The notes below the pieces were generated by a model. It worked only from the letters and a program-made list of their open reading frames with translations, was not told where the DNA came from and ran no database searches. The translations under genes were made by a program, and so were the position numbers. 46,419 nt of DNA from Aliidongia dinghuensis. GTDB lineage: Bacteria; Pseudomonadota; Alphaproteobacteria; ATCC43930; CGMCC-115725. The DNA is taken from positions 1-46,419 of the forward strand of contig NZ_BMJQ01000029.1 of NCBI RefSeq assembly GCF_014643535.1, read 5' to 3'. Of the stretch, positions 23,756-31,911 are shown piece by piece. The stretch's first letter is position 1; each line of letters starts with the position of its first letter.

Positions 23756-24766
23756 TCATTCATACCCCACGTCCGCCCGGACCTTTCCGCGGAACACCCA
23801 GTACGACCAGCTCGAGTAGGTCAGGATGACAGGAATCAGGAATAGCGTTCCGACCAACAGGAAAGCCTGGGTGCGCGGCGACGAGGCAGCCTCCCACAGC
23901 GTCAGCTGGTAGGGCACAATCATCGGAAACAGGCTGATGGCCATCCCGGCGTAGGCCAGGACAAAGAGACCGATGGCTCCGAAAAAGGGCGCCGCCTCGG
24001 CCTGGCTGCCGAGTGCTCGCCATGTCCCGAGCGCAATCACGCCGGACAGCAGCGGTACCGGCGCGAACAGCGCAATGTCGGGCCAGGTAAACCAGCGCGC
24101 CGCCACTTCGGAGCTCATGATTGGTGTCCAGATGCTCACGATGGAGATCGCGGTCACTACACCGATGAGGCAGATGCGGCCTTGGCGACGTGCCGCGGCC
24201 TGAATGGCACCCTCGGTTTTCAGGATAAGCCAGCCTGCGCCGAGAAGGCCGTAGCCGAACATCAAGGCGACGCCGGTCAGAACGGAGAATGGCGTGAGAA
24301 ACGCAAAGGACGTTCCGGCGAATTGGCCATCGCGAACCGGGAAGCCCTGGACGAATGCGCCAAGCACGACGCCTTGCGCGAACGTGGCAATGGCGGAACC
24401 GTAGCAGAATGCGCGGTCCCAGAATGTTTTGTTTTCAGCGTCGCGAAACCGGAACTCGAAAGCAACGCCCCGGAACACCAGCGCAAGCAGCATCACCAGA
24501 ATGGGGAAATATACTGCCGGAATGATCACGGCGAATGCAGTCGGGAACGCTGCGAGAAGGCCAAGGCCGCCAAGCACCAGCCAAGTCTCGTTGCCGTCCC
24601 AGATGGGCGCAATCGAGTTCATGATGGCGTTGCGGGAACGCGCATCGGGCGCGAAACCAAAGAGCATCCCTACGCCGAGATCGAAGCCGTCGAGCAGCAC
24701 ATAGAAGAATACGGCCAGCCCCAGGATCAGCGTCCAAATCGGAACCAAATCGAGCACTTGGGTCAT
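23756..24766 (-). CDS. cydB: Cytochrome bd-type quinol oxidase subunit II
   Basis: Membrane subunit of bd oxidase, 336 residues with about nine hydrophobic spans. It begins at ATG 24766, overlapping the cydA stop, with the family N-terminus YVLLDGFDLGVGMLFGF, then APIWDGNETWLVLGG, FRGVAFEFRFRD and the C-terminal YSSWSYWVFRGKV. It supports assembly of the three-heme quinol oxidase with CydA. The frame runs open further upstream inside cydA, but that part is not family-like. No recognisable CydX or DUF2474 subunit follows. Confidence 0.94.
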   Translation of the reverse strand: MTQVLDLVPIWTLILGLAVFFYVLLDGFDLGVGMLFGFAPDARSRNAIMNSIAPIWDGNETWLVLGGLGLLAAFPTAFAVIIPAVYFPILVMLLALVFRGVAFEFRFRDAENKTFWDRAFCYGSAIATFAQGVVLGAFVQGFPVRDGQFAGTSFAFLTPFSVLTGVALMFGYGLLGAGWLILKTEGAIQAAARRQGRICLIGVVTAISIVSIWTPIMSSEVAARWFTWPDIALFAPVPLLSGVIALGTWRALGSQAEAAPFFGAIGLFVLAYAGMAISLFPMIVPYQLTLWEAASSPRTQAFLLVGTLFLIPVILTYSSWSYWVFRGKVRADVGYE

Positions 24767-26166
24767 CGCACGTCTCCTTTCGCGACGCTGATTGCGCGTG
24801 CCGGAACTGGCACCGCGGGTCTGCCGGCCTCGATTGCCGGACCCGTTTCGCTGGTTTCGAGCGGGCCTTTGCGAACGAGCCGAAGCAGCAGGATGAGGCC
24901 CGAGGGGTAGATCAGCAGATAGACCGCGATGTAACCCAGGAGCGATAGCGTAACGTCGGAGCCCGTCAGGGACGGCGACACCGAGGCTGCCGTGCGCAAG
25001 AGCCCATAGATCGTCCATGGTTGCCGGCCGACCTCGGTCACGAACCAGCCGGTGACGACTGCGATGAACCCGAGCGGAATCGCGTACTGGCATGCCGCCA
25101 GGTACAGCCGTGCGTCATAGAGCCGCCCACGCCACCGCAACCAGCCGCCCAGAAGTACCAGTGCCAGCATCAGGCCCGCGCATCCAACCATCGCACGGAA
25201 GGCAAAGAAGGGAATTGCGACCGGCGGACGCTGATCGGCGGGGAAGTCCTTCAGACCCTTCACCTCGCCGTCGATGTCGTGCGTCAGGATCAGGCTTCCG
25301 AGCAAAGGAACTTCGATGGCGAACTTGTTGTGCTCGGCCTTTTCATCCGGGATTGCGAAGAGCGCCAGCGGCACGCCCCTCCCGGTGTCCCAGCGAGCTT
25401 CAATGGCCGCCAGTTTTGCAGGCTGATATTTGCGGGTGTTGAGGCCGTGCATATCGCCGAGCACCATCTGCAGCGGCACCAATACGGTCAGCAGCCACAG
25501 CGCCATCGACATCATGGTGCGCGCTTCCTGGACGGATCGATTGCGCCTCAACAGGTATGCGCCGACACCGAGAACGACGAATCCGGTTGTCGTGAAGAAT
25601 GCGACCACCGTGTGCGCGAGCCGATAAGGAAATGACGGATTGAAAATCACCTCGATCCAGTCCTTCGGAAAGAACTGGCCATTGACGATCTCGTAGCCGG
25701 CCGGCGTCTGCATCCAGCTGTTGGCAGACAAGATCCAGAACGAAGAAAACAACGTTCCGATCGCCACCATAAGGGCGGCGAAGAAATGCGCCCACGGCGG
25801 CACCAGCTTGCGGCCGAGCAGCAGGACACCCAGGAAACCAGCTTCCAGGAAGAAAGCGGTAAGGCCCTCATAGGCAAATAGCGGCGAGAGGATATTGGCG
25901 GCGGCGGACGCGTAGCGGCTCCAGTTGGTGCCGAACTGGAATGGCATGATGAGGCCCGTTACGACGCCCATGCCGAACGCGATGGCGAAGATCTTGGTCC
26001 AGAATATCGAGATGCGGACATAGACCTCGCGTCTGGTCGCGAGACTCAAGCCCTCCACGACCGCAATGAAGGACGCCGCTCCGACGGTGAACGCAGGCAG
26101 CAGGATGTGCCAAGCGATGACCCAGGCGAACTGGATGCGCGATAACAGCACTGGATCTAAGTGCAT
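24763..26166 (-). CDS. cydA: Cytochrome bd-type quinol oxidase subunit I (short Q-loop, CIO-like)
   Basis: Heme-bearing subunit that oxidises quinol and reduces oxygen without pumping protons; relatives resist cyanide and NO. 467 residues, shorter than the ~520 of E. coli CydA, mainly because the Q-loop is short, as in cyanide-insensitive (CioA) enzymes. Visible: QFAWVIAWHILLPAF with the N-terminal heme-ligand His, LAHTVVAFFTTTGF with the second His, and the quinol-region motif GWFVTEVGRQPW. An AAGAGG site lies 9 nt upstream of the ATG. No cydDC genes are in the window. No convincing FNR box was found upstream. Confidence 0.93.
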   Translation of the reverse strand: MHLDPVLLSRIQFAWVIAWHILLPAFTVGAASFIAVVEGLSLATRREVYVRISIFWTKIFAIAFGMGVVTGLIMPFQFGTNWSRYASAAANILSPLFAYEGLTAFFLEAGFLGVLLLGRKLVPPWAHFFAALMVAIGTLFSSFWILSANSWMQTPAGYEIVNGQFFPKDWIEVIFNPSFPYRLAHTVVAFFTTTGFVVLGVGAYLLRRNRSVQEARTMMSMALWLLTVLVPLQMVLGDMHGLNTRKYQPAKLAAIEARWDTGRGVPLALFAIPDEKAEHNKFAIEVPLLGSLILTHDIDGEVKGLKDFPADQRPPVAIPFFAFRAMVGCAGLMLALVLLGGWLRWRGRLYDARLYLAACQYAIPLGFIAVVTGWFVTEVGRQPWTIYGLLRTAASVSPSLTGSDVTLSLLGYIAVYLLIYPSGLILLLRLVRKGPLETSETGPAIEAGRPAVPVPARAISVAKGDVR

Positions 26167-26543
26167 CGCTGAACCTCTTGTGTTTCGGTAATGGAGAGAC
26201 CGGCACCGAAGGAGCTCTCCAAGCCGTCTGCAGCATGCAGGCCCGTTGAAATTAGACCGCGCAGTTCAGATGCATCAGTAAACGCTGCCAAATCCCGGCA
26301 AATTCTTCAAAAGCAGCGGAATCGACTGCGGGCTCTGTCAATCAGCGCAGAATATTGCCCCCTCTGGGGCAAGCCGCAGGGGTGGGGTCCGGGACGGGAG
26401 ATTTTCGCGGAGCTGGCTCAGGCGCGGTTCTTGAAGCACTGAAACGCGCACGGCCCGTTCGCCGCCGCTCCGGCCGAGAGGACCGACCGATATGTCTTCG
26501 AAAGGAGTGTCTGGATCCCGGCCAATGAGGCATCGTCCCGATC
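26167..26543. other. Divergent intergenic region cydA / DUF488 gene with a hairpin
   Basis: 377 nt without a gene, holding the promoters of both divergent genes. A perfect hairpin is seen: TTGCCCC at 26355-26361 and GGGGCAA at 26366-26372 around a CTCT loop. No T-run follows on either strand, so it may be a protein-binding site or leader structure rather than a terminator. A TTGACA (minus, 26340-26335) lacks a good -10. Confidence 0.4.
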
Positions 26544-27104
26544 ATGACGACATCGCCTGCTCCGCCGTCGATCGGGCCCTACTTCACCATCGGCCATTCC
26601 ACCCGGACCGTCGACGAGTTCGTGACGCTTCTGAAGGAGGCCGCCGTTGACGTGCTCGTCGACGTGCGCACGGTGCCGCGTTCCCGAACCAATCCGCAAT
26701 TCAATGCCGACACCCTGCCGGACCGGCTGGCGCAAAGCGGCATCGGCTATCGCCATCTCCCTCGGCTCGGCGGCTTGCGGGGGCATCGGAAGGGTGCTAC
26801 GCCCTCGCCGAACGGCTTCTGGGAAAACGCCAGCTTCCGGAACTATGCCGATTACGCGATGACCGAGGAGTTCCACGCCGGCCTGGAAGAGCTCCGATCA
26901 CTCCATCGCGAGCACGTCTGCGCCATTATGTGCGCCGAGGCGGTGTGGTGGCGATGCCATCGGCGGATCATTGCCGATTACCTGCTCTCAGCGGGCGAGC
27001 CGGTGCTGCACATCCTGGGCCCCCATCACACCGCCCCCGCAAGCCTTACGCCGGGCGCCCGCCAGCAGGCCGACGGGACGCTCGTTTATCCGGCGGAGGC
27101 ATGA
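26544..27104 (+). CDS. DUF488 family protein
   Basis: 186 residues. Shows the N-terminal FTIGHSTRTVDEFVTLL and VDVRTVPRSRTNPQF, followed by YRHLPRLGGLRGHRK and the C-terminal CAEAVWWRCHRRIIADYL motif characteristic of DUF488, with a conserved Cys-Ala-Glu and Cys-His pair that could form a reactive or metal site. Biochemical function is not established. It stands between divergent cydAB and convergent hmp, so a link to stress or redox is only contextual. The start is the ATG giving MTTSPAPPSIG; the ribosome site is weak. Confidence 0.85.
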   Translation: MTTSPAPPSIGPYFTIGHSTRTVDEFVTLLKEAAVDVLVDVRTVPRSRTNPQFNADTLPDRLAQSGIGYRHLPRLGGLRGHRKGATPSPNGFWENASFRNYADYAMTEEFHAGLEELRSLHREHVCAIMCAEAVWWRCHRRIIADYLLSAGEPVLHILGPHHTAPASLTPGARQQADGTLVYPAEA

Positions 27105-27153
27105 GGACCGGATTGCCAACCGGCACTGAGAAGCCGAGGCGCTCCGACCTGAA

Positions 27154-28368
27154 CTATTCGTCGAACAAGTCGGGACCGAACACCTCGTAGTGTATGCGGG
27201 CCACAGGGATGCCCATTTTTTTCAGCGCGTCATGATGCATGCGCATAAACGGAATTGGACCACAAATATAGTAATCGGCGTCGGGTACCAGTATCGAATT
27301 CTTGATCATATCGAGATCGACGAACCCGCGGTGATCGTAATCCCGACCCAGAACATCTAGGGGCAACGGCTCATCGTAAAACACGACCAGATTGAAATTG
27401 CCATGCGTCGTGGCGGTCTCGCGCAAGAGTTGACGCATGGCCTGTACTTTGCTGTTGCGAGCACCGTGTATGAACACCACCTGCCGCTCGGGATTCTGTA
27501 TGGCCTTCTCGAGCATGCTGATCATGGGAGTAAGCCCGACGCCACCGCTGATCAGGACGATAGGTGTCTCGGCGTTTCCGTCTATATGAAAGTCGCCGTA
27601 CGGCGCGGCCAGCGCAAGCTCGTCCCCGACATTGACATGATCATGCAACAGGCAGGAAACGTAACCTGACGGATGCAGGCCGCCGCCGTCTTCGCGCTTC
27701 ACCGAGATGCGATAGCTGCGACCATTCGGCCTATCTGACAGGCTGTATTGCCGAATTTGCCGCAGGCCCAGCGCCGGCACATTCACCGCCACGCTGGTGT
27801 ATTGCCCCGGTTCAAAGTTCGCGACGGATCGTCCATCCGCCGGCTCAAGGACAAACGATGTGATGACGCTGCTTTCCGGCTGCCTCTCGCGCACGACGAA
27901 AGTCCTCCAGCCAATCCAGCCGCCCACGCGCTCGGCCGAATGCTCACGCAACTGGGATTCCATCCCCTTCAAAATATCTGCCAGGTTATCGTAGGCCTGA
28001 GTCCAGGCGGCGATGATTTCTTCTGTGGCGGCGGCCCCCAGCACGTCCTTTATCGCGCCCAGCAGATGTTCGCCGACAATCGGATATTGGTCCGGCCGCA
28101 CGCCCAAGCTCGCATGCTTGTTGGCAACGTTGTTCAGCACGGCCATCAAGCTTTGTGGGTCCTCGATGTGTTCCGCGTAGGCGTAGACGGCGCGCGCCAG
28201 TGCCTCCTGCTGCTGCCCCTGTTTCTGATGCGCCATATTGAAAATATTTTTCAATTCAGGATGTGTTCCCAGCATGCGCTCGTAAAAACGATGGACAATA
28301 GTGTTTCCATGCTCGGCCAGCACGGGCGCGGTGGCCTTTACAATGTCTTTCGTCTTCTGCGTCAGCAT
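27154..28368 (-). CDS. hmp: Flavohemoprotein, nitric oxide dioxygenase
   Basis: Converts NO and O2 to nitrate using NAD(P)H, FAD and heme. The 404-residue protein has a globin domain (residues ~1-136; distal Tyr in HRFYERML, proximal His in YPIVGEHLLGA), an FAD domain (RQYSLSDRPNGRSYRIS, GYVSCLLHD) and an NAD domain (VLISGGVGLTPMISML, YYICGPIPFM, C-terminal YEVFGPDLFD). ATG 28368 (MLTQKT...) is chosen over one three codons earlier because AAGGA is then well spaced. The gene is visibly richer in A/T than its neighbours and its protein resembles beta/gammaproteobacterial Hmp, which suggests acquisition by transfer. No NsrR gene or clear NsrR box is seen. Confidence 0.96.
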   Translation of the reverse strand: MLTQKTKDIVKATAPVLAEHGNTIVHRFYERMLGTHPELKNIFNMAHQKQGQQQEALARAVYAYAEHIEDPQSLMAVLNNVANKHASLGVRPDQYPIVGEHLLGAIKDVLGAAATEEIIAAWTQAYDNLADILKGMESQLREHSAERVGGWIGWRTFVVRERQPESSVITSFVLEPADGRSVANFEPGQYTSVAVNVPALGLRQIRQYSLSDRPNGRSYRISVKREDGGGLHPSGYVSCLLHDHVNVGDELALAAPYGDFHIDGNAETPIVLISGGVGLTPMISMLEKAIQNPERQVVFIHGARNSKVQAMRQLLRETATTHGNFNLVVFYDEPLPLDVLGRDYDHRGFVDLDMIKNSILVPDADYYICGPIPFMRMHHDALKKMGIPVARIHYEVFGPDLFDE

Positions 28369-28415
28369 GACCCGCATCCTTGGAATGGTGAGACAGCCGG
28401 AGTTTCAAGCGGCGA

Positions 28416-28523
28416 TCAGGAATCGATTTGCACGGTGGCGGTCATCCCTGCCGCGAGCACGGCGTCGGTCGGCACTGAGTCGATATGAATGCGCACTGTC
28501 ACGCGCTGGGCGCTCGCGGCGGC
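28416..28523 (-). pseudogene. C-terminal remnant of a HlyD/EmrA-type membrane fusion protein
   Basis: Reading minus from 28523, about 35 codons encode QRVTVRIHIDSVPTD followed by AVLAAGMTATVQIDS and a stop. That is the usual C-terminal end of HlyD-family efflux adaptor proteins. There is an in-frame stop just upstream and no start codon, so the rest has been lost. It overlaps the last codons of ndh in another frame, which suggests a deletion or rearrangement joined ndh to this tail. Confidence 0.6.
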
Positions 28524-29818
28524 TCAGGGATCAGGCGCGAACTGCGTTGGCCGGTGAAATACGACCAAAGCCACTGGCGCTGGACGCGCAGGCGGTTCTG
28601 TAGCTGCGGCAGGGCGAGGATGTGAACGAACGCCCACACCAGCCACGTCAGGAACCCGCTTGTGCGCAGCCAGCCCCGCTCCAGCACAGCGTAATTCTTG
28701 CCGACGACCGCCATGTTGCCCTTGTCGAAATAGCGGAACGGACGTTCGACTTTTCGCCCTTTCAGCTCCTTCGCGATCAGCCGCCCGACGAAGCGTCCTT
28801 GCTGAATCGCCGCCTGCGCCACGCCGGGCACCGGGTGTTCGTCTTGCATGACCGACGCCGCATCGCCCACGACGAACACGCCGGGCGCGTCCACGACCTT
28901 CAGGAACGGATCAACGAGCGCGCGCCCTGCCCGGTCGGTCTTGGTGCCGAGCATCTTTGGAATAGGCGATGCCGCAACCCCAGCGGTCCACAGCACAGTG
29001 GCGCTGGGGATCCGGTTTCCGCCGGCGACCACGCCCTCTGCGTCGACGGTCTCGACCTTCACTCCGGTCAAGACCTTCACCCCGAGCTTCGTGAGCCGTC
29101 GGGTCGCCCTGCGGGACAGCGGCTCAGCAAAGGTCGGCAGAACCCGCGTGCCCGCGTCGAGCAAAATGATGCTGGCCTGTGCCGGATCGATGTGGCGGAA
29201 ATTTCCGCGCAGCGTGACCCTTACCATTTGCGCCAGGGACGCGGCGAGTTCCACGCCAGAAGGACCTGCGCCGACCAGCACGAACGTCATCTGCCGCGCG
29301 CGTTCGCCATCGTCCTCGGTGGTTGCGGCCGCTTCGAACGCGCCCAGGATTTTGGCTCGGATCGTCTCGGCGTCGCTGAGGCTCTTGAGTCCCGGGGCAA
29401 ATTGGGCGAACTCGTCGTGCCCGAAGTAGCTCGGGCGCATGCCGGTCGCGACCACGAGATAATCGAACGCGATCTTGCGGACGCCCACGACAGGAGAAGA
29501 CGCCTCGATCGTGCGGGAAGCAACATCGACGCTGGTGACCTCCGCCAGGAGCACGCTGAGGTTTCGCTGCTTCACCTCGAGCTGACGGATCGGCGCGGCG
29601 ATCTCCGCAGGCGAGAGGACCGCCGTCGCCACCTGGTAGAGCAGCGGCTGAAAGATGTGGTGGTTGCGGCGATCGATCAGGACGACGTCGACATCGGCGC
29701 GCCGCAGCGCCCGTGCCACCGCGATCCCGGCAAAGCCGCCGCCGACGATCACGACGCGCTTGCGCAGCGAGGGTGAGACCGCTCTGTCAGGCCGCAACTC
29801 GGCGAGCATGGTGCTCAT
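28499..29818 (-). CDS. ndh: Type II NADH dehydrogenase (NAD(P)/FAD-dependent, non-proton-pumping)
   Basis: 439-residue peripheral membrane flavoprotein passing electrons from NADH to quinone. First dinucleotide motif VVIVGGGFAGIAVARAL (FAD), second VLVGAGPSGVELAASLA (NADH) at about residue 170, the ATGMRPSYFGHDEFAQFAPGLKS segment, VFVVGDAA near residue 320 for FAD, and a C-terminal hydrophobic anchor FLTWLVWAFVHIL. GAGG lies 9 nt before the ATG. Near cydAB, it could feed the bd oxidase to give an uncoupled chain that tolerates NO. The final residues after SRLIPEP may derive from the rearranged HlyD junction. Confidence 0.93.
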   Translation of the reverse strand: MSTMLAELRPDRAVSPSLRKRVVIVGGGFAGIAVARALRRADVDVVLIDRRNHHIFQPLLYQVATAVLSPAEIAAPIRQLEVKQRNLSVLLAEVTSVDVASRTIEASSPVVGVRKIAFDYLVVATGMRPSYFGHDEFAQFAPGLKSLSDAETIRAKILGAFEAAATTEDDGERARQMTFVLVGAGPSGVELAASLAQMVRVTLRGNFRHIDPAQASIILLDAGTRVLPTFAEPLSRRATRRLTKLGVKVLTGVKVETVDAEGVVAGGNRIPSATVLWTAGVAASPIPKMLGTKTDRAGRALVDPFLKVVDAPGVFVVGDAASVMQDEHPVPGVAQAAIQQGRFVGRLIAKELKGRKVERPFRYFDKGNMAVVGKNYAVLERGWLRTSGFLTWLVWAFVHILALPQLQNRLRVQRQWLWSYFTGQRSSRLIPEPPRAPSA

Positions 29819-29829
29819 GGGTATTGTCC

Positions 29830-29892
29830 TCAGAAATGGAACGGGAGGCCGGCGGTGATCACGTCGGGGCCCAATGTCGCGCGCTGGCCCGC
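29830..29892 (-). pseudogene. Possible C-terminal remnant of an outer-membrane beta-barrel protein
   Basis: Directly upstream of ndh, the minus strand encodes a short string ending RATLGPDVITAGLPFHF and stop. A terminal F-x-F after alternating hydrophobics is the signature of outer-membrane barrels. There is no start or upstream homology, so it would be a fragment. Chance similarity is possible because of its short length. Confidence 0.25.
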
Positions 29893-29963
29893 ACCGGCGC
29901 GCCCGGCAACCGCCCGTGAGCGTTCACGTCGAGCCGGACGCGCTTATAAGGTCCCAGCGGCGG

Positions 29964-30938
29964 CTACTCCGCCGCTGCGGCGTGCGGAGCGCCGCCTCGA
30001 TGGCCTGCGGCGCGGAGCTCCAGGAGGCCCATCAGGACCGCGTCCCGGTCGGCCTCCAGCTCTTCGACTGTGCGCGAGCCGACCTCGGCGTGGACGCTGT
30101 CGATAAGCTTCTTCTGGACTTCCGGCGTCAGCTCCGGCGAGCCGAGCGTCTTCCACCAGGCCATCATCGGGCCGGCGAACTGCTGGAAGAAGTGCTCGAT
30201 CCCGCCGGCGCCGCCGCCGAGGTGATTGAGCATCATGTTGCCCATGATGCCCCAGCGCAGGCCCGGGCCCCACGACAGGGCCGTGTCGACGTCGGCGGCG
30301 CTGACGACGCCCTCGGCAACCAGGTAGTAGACCTCACGCGCCAGGGCGGCCTGCAGCCGGTTGGCGACGTGGCCCGGCATCTCCTTGCGGATGCGCACGG
30401 TCTTGCGGCCGATCGAGGTGTAGAATTCGTCCGCACGCCGGATCGTCTCCTCCGAGGTTTGGGCCCCGCCGACGATCTCGACCAGCGGGATCAGGTGCGG
30501 CGGATTGAACGGATGGCCGATGACGCAGCGCTCCGGGTGCGCCGCAGCCCCCGGCTGGATCTGGCTCATCGGGATGCCCGACGAGCTCGAGGCGATGATC
30601 ACGTCCGGCGGCAGGAGCTCGTCGAGCTGGCCATAGAGCTTCTGCTTGAATTCGATCCGCTCGGGCGCGTTCTCCTGGACGAAGTCGGCGCCCTTCAGCG
30701 CCTCGCCGAGGTCGGCCGTGAACGTCAGGTTCGCTTGCGACGCGCCGGGCGCGAGGCCGAGCCGCTCGAGCGCCGGCCAGGCGTTCGCGACGAACTCGCG
30801 CAACCTGGCTTCCGCGTTCGGCGCGGGGTCGGTCGCGACGACCTGCAGGCCCTTGGCAAGGTACAGTGCCGCCCAGCTCGCGCCGATGACGCCTGTTCCG
30901 ATGACCGTGATGCAGCGAATGGGTTTGGTCTCAGCCAT
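29964..30938 (-). CDS. 3-hydroxyacyl-CoA dehydrogenase family protein (lambda-crystallin/carnitine dehydrogenase-like size)
   Basis: NAD-dependent dehydrogenase of 324 residues: N-terminal Rossmann domain with ITVIGTGVIGASWAALYL, the catalytic-region SSSSGIPMSQI and GHPFNPPHLIPLVEIVGG (catalytic His, about residue 145), then the C-terminal dimerisation domain with GHVANRLQAALAREVYYL. The single-module length and HPFNPPHLIPLVE motif also fit L-carnitine dehydrogenase and L-gulonate dehydrogenase relatives, so the substrate could be a free hydroxy acid. AAGGAG lies 7 nt before the ATG. Last gene of the minus-strand operon from 34815. Confidence 0.9.
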   Translation of the reverse strand: MAETKPIRCITVIGTGVIGASWAALYLAKGLQVVATDPAPNAEARLREFVANAWPALERLGLAPGASQANLTFTADLGEALKGADFVQENAPERIEFKQKLYGQLDELLPPDVIIASSSSGIPMSQIQPGAAAHPERCVIGHPFNPPHLIPLVEIVGGAQTSEETIRRADEFYTSIGRKTVRIRKEMPGHVANRLQAALAREVYYLVAEGVVSAADVDTALSWGPGLRWGIMGNMMLNHLGGGAGGIEHFFQQFAGPMMAWWKTLGSPELTPEVQKKLIDSVHAEVGSRTVEELEADRDAVLMGLLELRAAGHRGGAPHAAAAE

Positions 30939-30958
30939 GGTGAGGCTCCTTTGGATGG

Positions 30959-31879
30959 TCAGACTTCGGCGTAGGCGACGCCGGTGAGGTTGCCCTCTCC
31001 GATGAGGATGGGGCGCGGGGCGCCGCCATCGCGGTCGGCGACGTAGAGCGAGCCGGCGAGGTCGGTGATGAACATGCGGCTGCCGGGCACATCGAGCGCG
31101 AGGCCAATGGCCTCCATCAGGTGCCCGACCAGGATCTCCGGCTCGGCGACCTTTCGGTCGATGGGCGCGCGATTGACGGTGTTGCCACGCGGAGGATCGC
31201 CGCGATCGGTCCAATAGAGCAGGCCGTTCACCTCATCGAGCTCGAGGTCGATAGGCTCGGGCAGGCCGTCGAACAGCACCTCGATGTCGGAGCGGCTCGC
31301 CGGGTTCTCGCCCGCCGGGATGACGATGCCGGCGCGGAAGATGCGGCCGAGGCCGGCCTTGTCCGGTCCCTTCTGGCTCCAGTAGATCTTCCCGTGCTTC
31401 CGATCGACAGTAATGCCGACGCACCACCGGGTCTGGTCGCGCGCATCCGCTTCGCCGCGGCCGCTCTCGACCAGCGTCTCCAGTTTGGAGCCGTCGAGGT
31501 TGCAGCGCATCACGCGCATGCCCTCGCGGTCGCACCAGTAGAGCCTGCCGCCCGCCTTATCGAGGTGGAGCTGCTTCGGCGTATGCGTGCCGCCCGGCGG
31601 CACGATGACGGTGCGGTTCCCACCGTCCAGGTCGACGCGCTCGATCGAGCCATCGTTCAGGCGGGGAACCCCCATGTTCGTCCAATAGATGTGACCGGCA
31701 TCGGCATCGACGGCCAAGCCGTCGGGGAAGTGCCCCGTGCCGTTCACGATCGTCTTGACGTCAGTCCCGTCGGGGTTTGCCGAACAGATGCGGTCGCCGC
31801 TCAGCTCGAGGAAGAACACTCGGCCGGAACGGGCCGCATCCGACGACGGCGCGATGCTTATGGCTTGGTTTAAAGTCAT
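30959..31879 (-). CDS. YWTD-repeat (LDL-receptor class B-like) six-bladed beta-propeller protein
   Basis: 306 residues with repeated blade motifs: HIYWTNMGVPRLNDGSIERVDLDGGNR, RLYWCDREGMRVMRCNLDGS, KIYWSQKGP, LLYWTDRGDPPRGNTVNRAP and a final MFITDLAGSLYVADRDG. No signal peptide or TM segment, so cytoplasmic. It may be a lactonase-like hydrolase of the SMP-30 type or a scaffold. It lies 20 nt upstream of the dehydrogenase and 32 nt after the isomerase gene, so it should be cotranscribed. Function is unassigned. Confidence 0.85.
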   Translation of the reverse strand: MTLNQAISIAPSSDAARSGRVFFLELSGDRICSANPDGTDVKTIVNGTGHFPDGLAVDADAGHIYWTNMGVPRLNDGSIERVDLDGGNRTVIVPPGGTHTPKQLHLDKAGGRLYWCDREGMRVMRCNLDGSKLETLVESGRGEADARDQTRWCVGITVDRKHGKIYWSQKGPDKAGLGRIFRAGIVIPAGENPASRSDIEVLFDGLPEPIDLELDEVNGLLYWTDRGDPPRGNTVNRAPIDRKVAEPEILVGHLMEAIGLALDVPGSRMFITDLAGSLYVADRDGGAPRPILIGEGNLTGVAYAEV

Positions 31880-31911
31880 GGCCTGGGCTTTCGTGGGAGG
31901 AAGGGGGCGGC

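Noticed and set aside
28369..28498. NsrR or FNR box upstream of hmp
   Set aside because: No sequence in the gap matches a palindromic NsrR or TTGAT-N4-ATCAA site convincingly.
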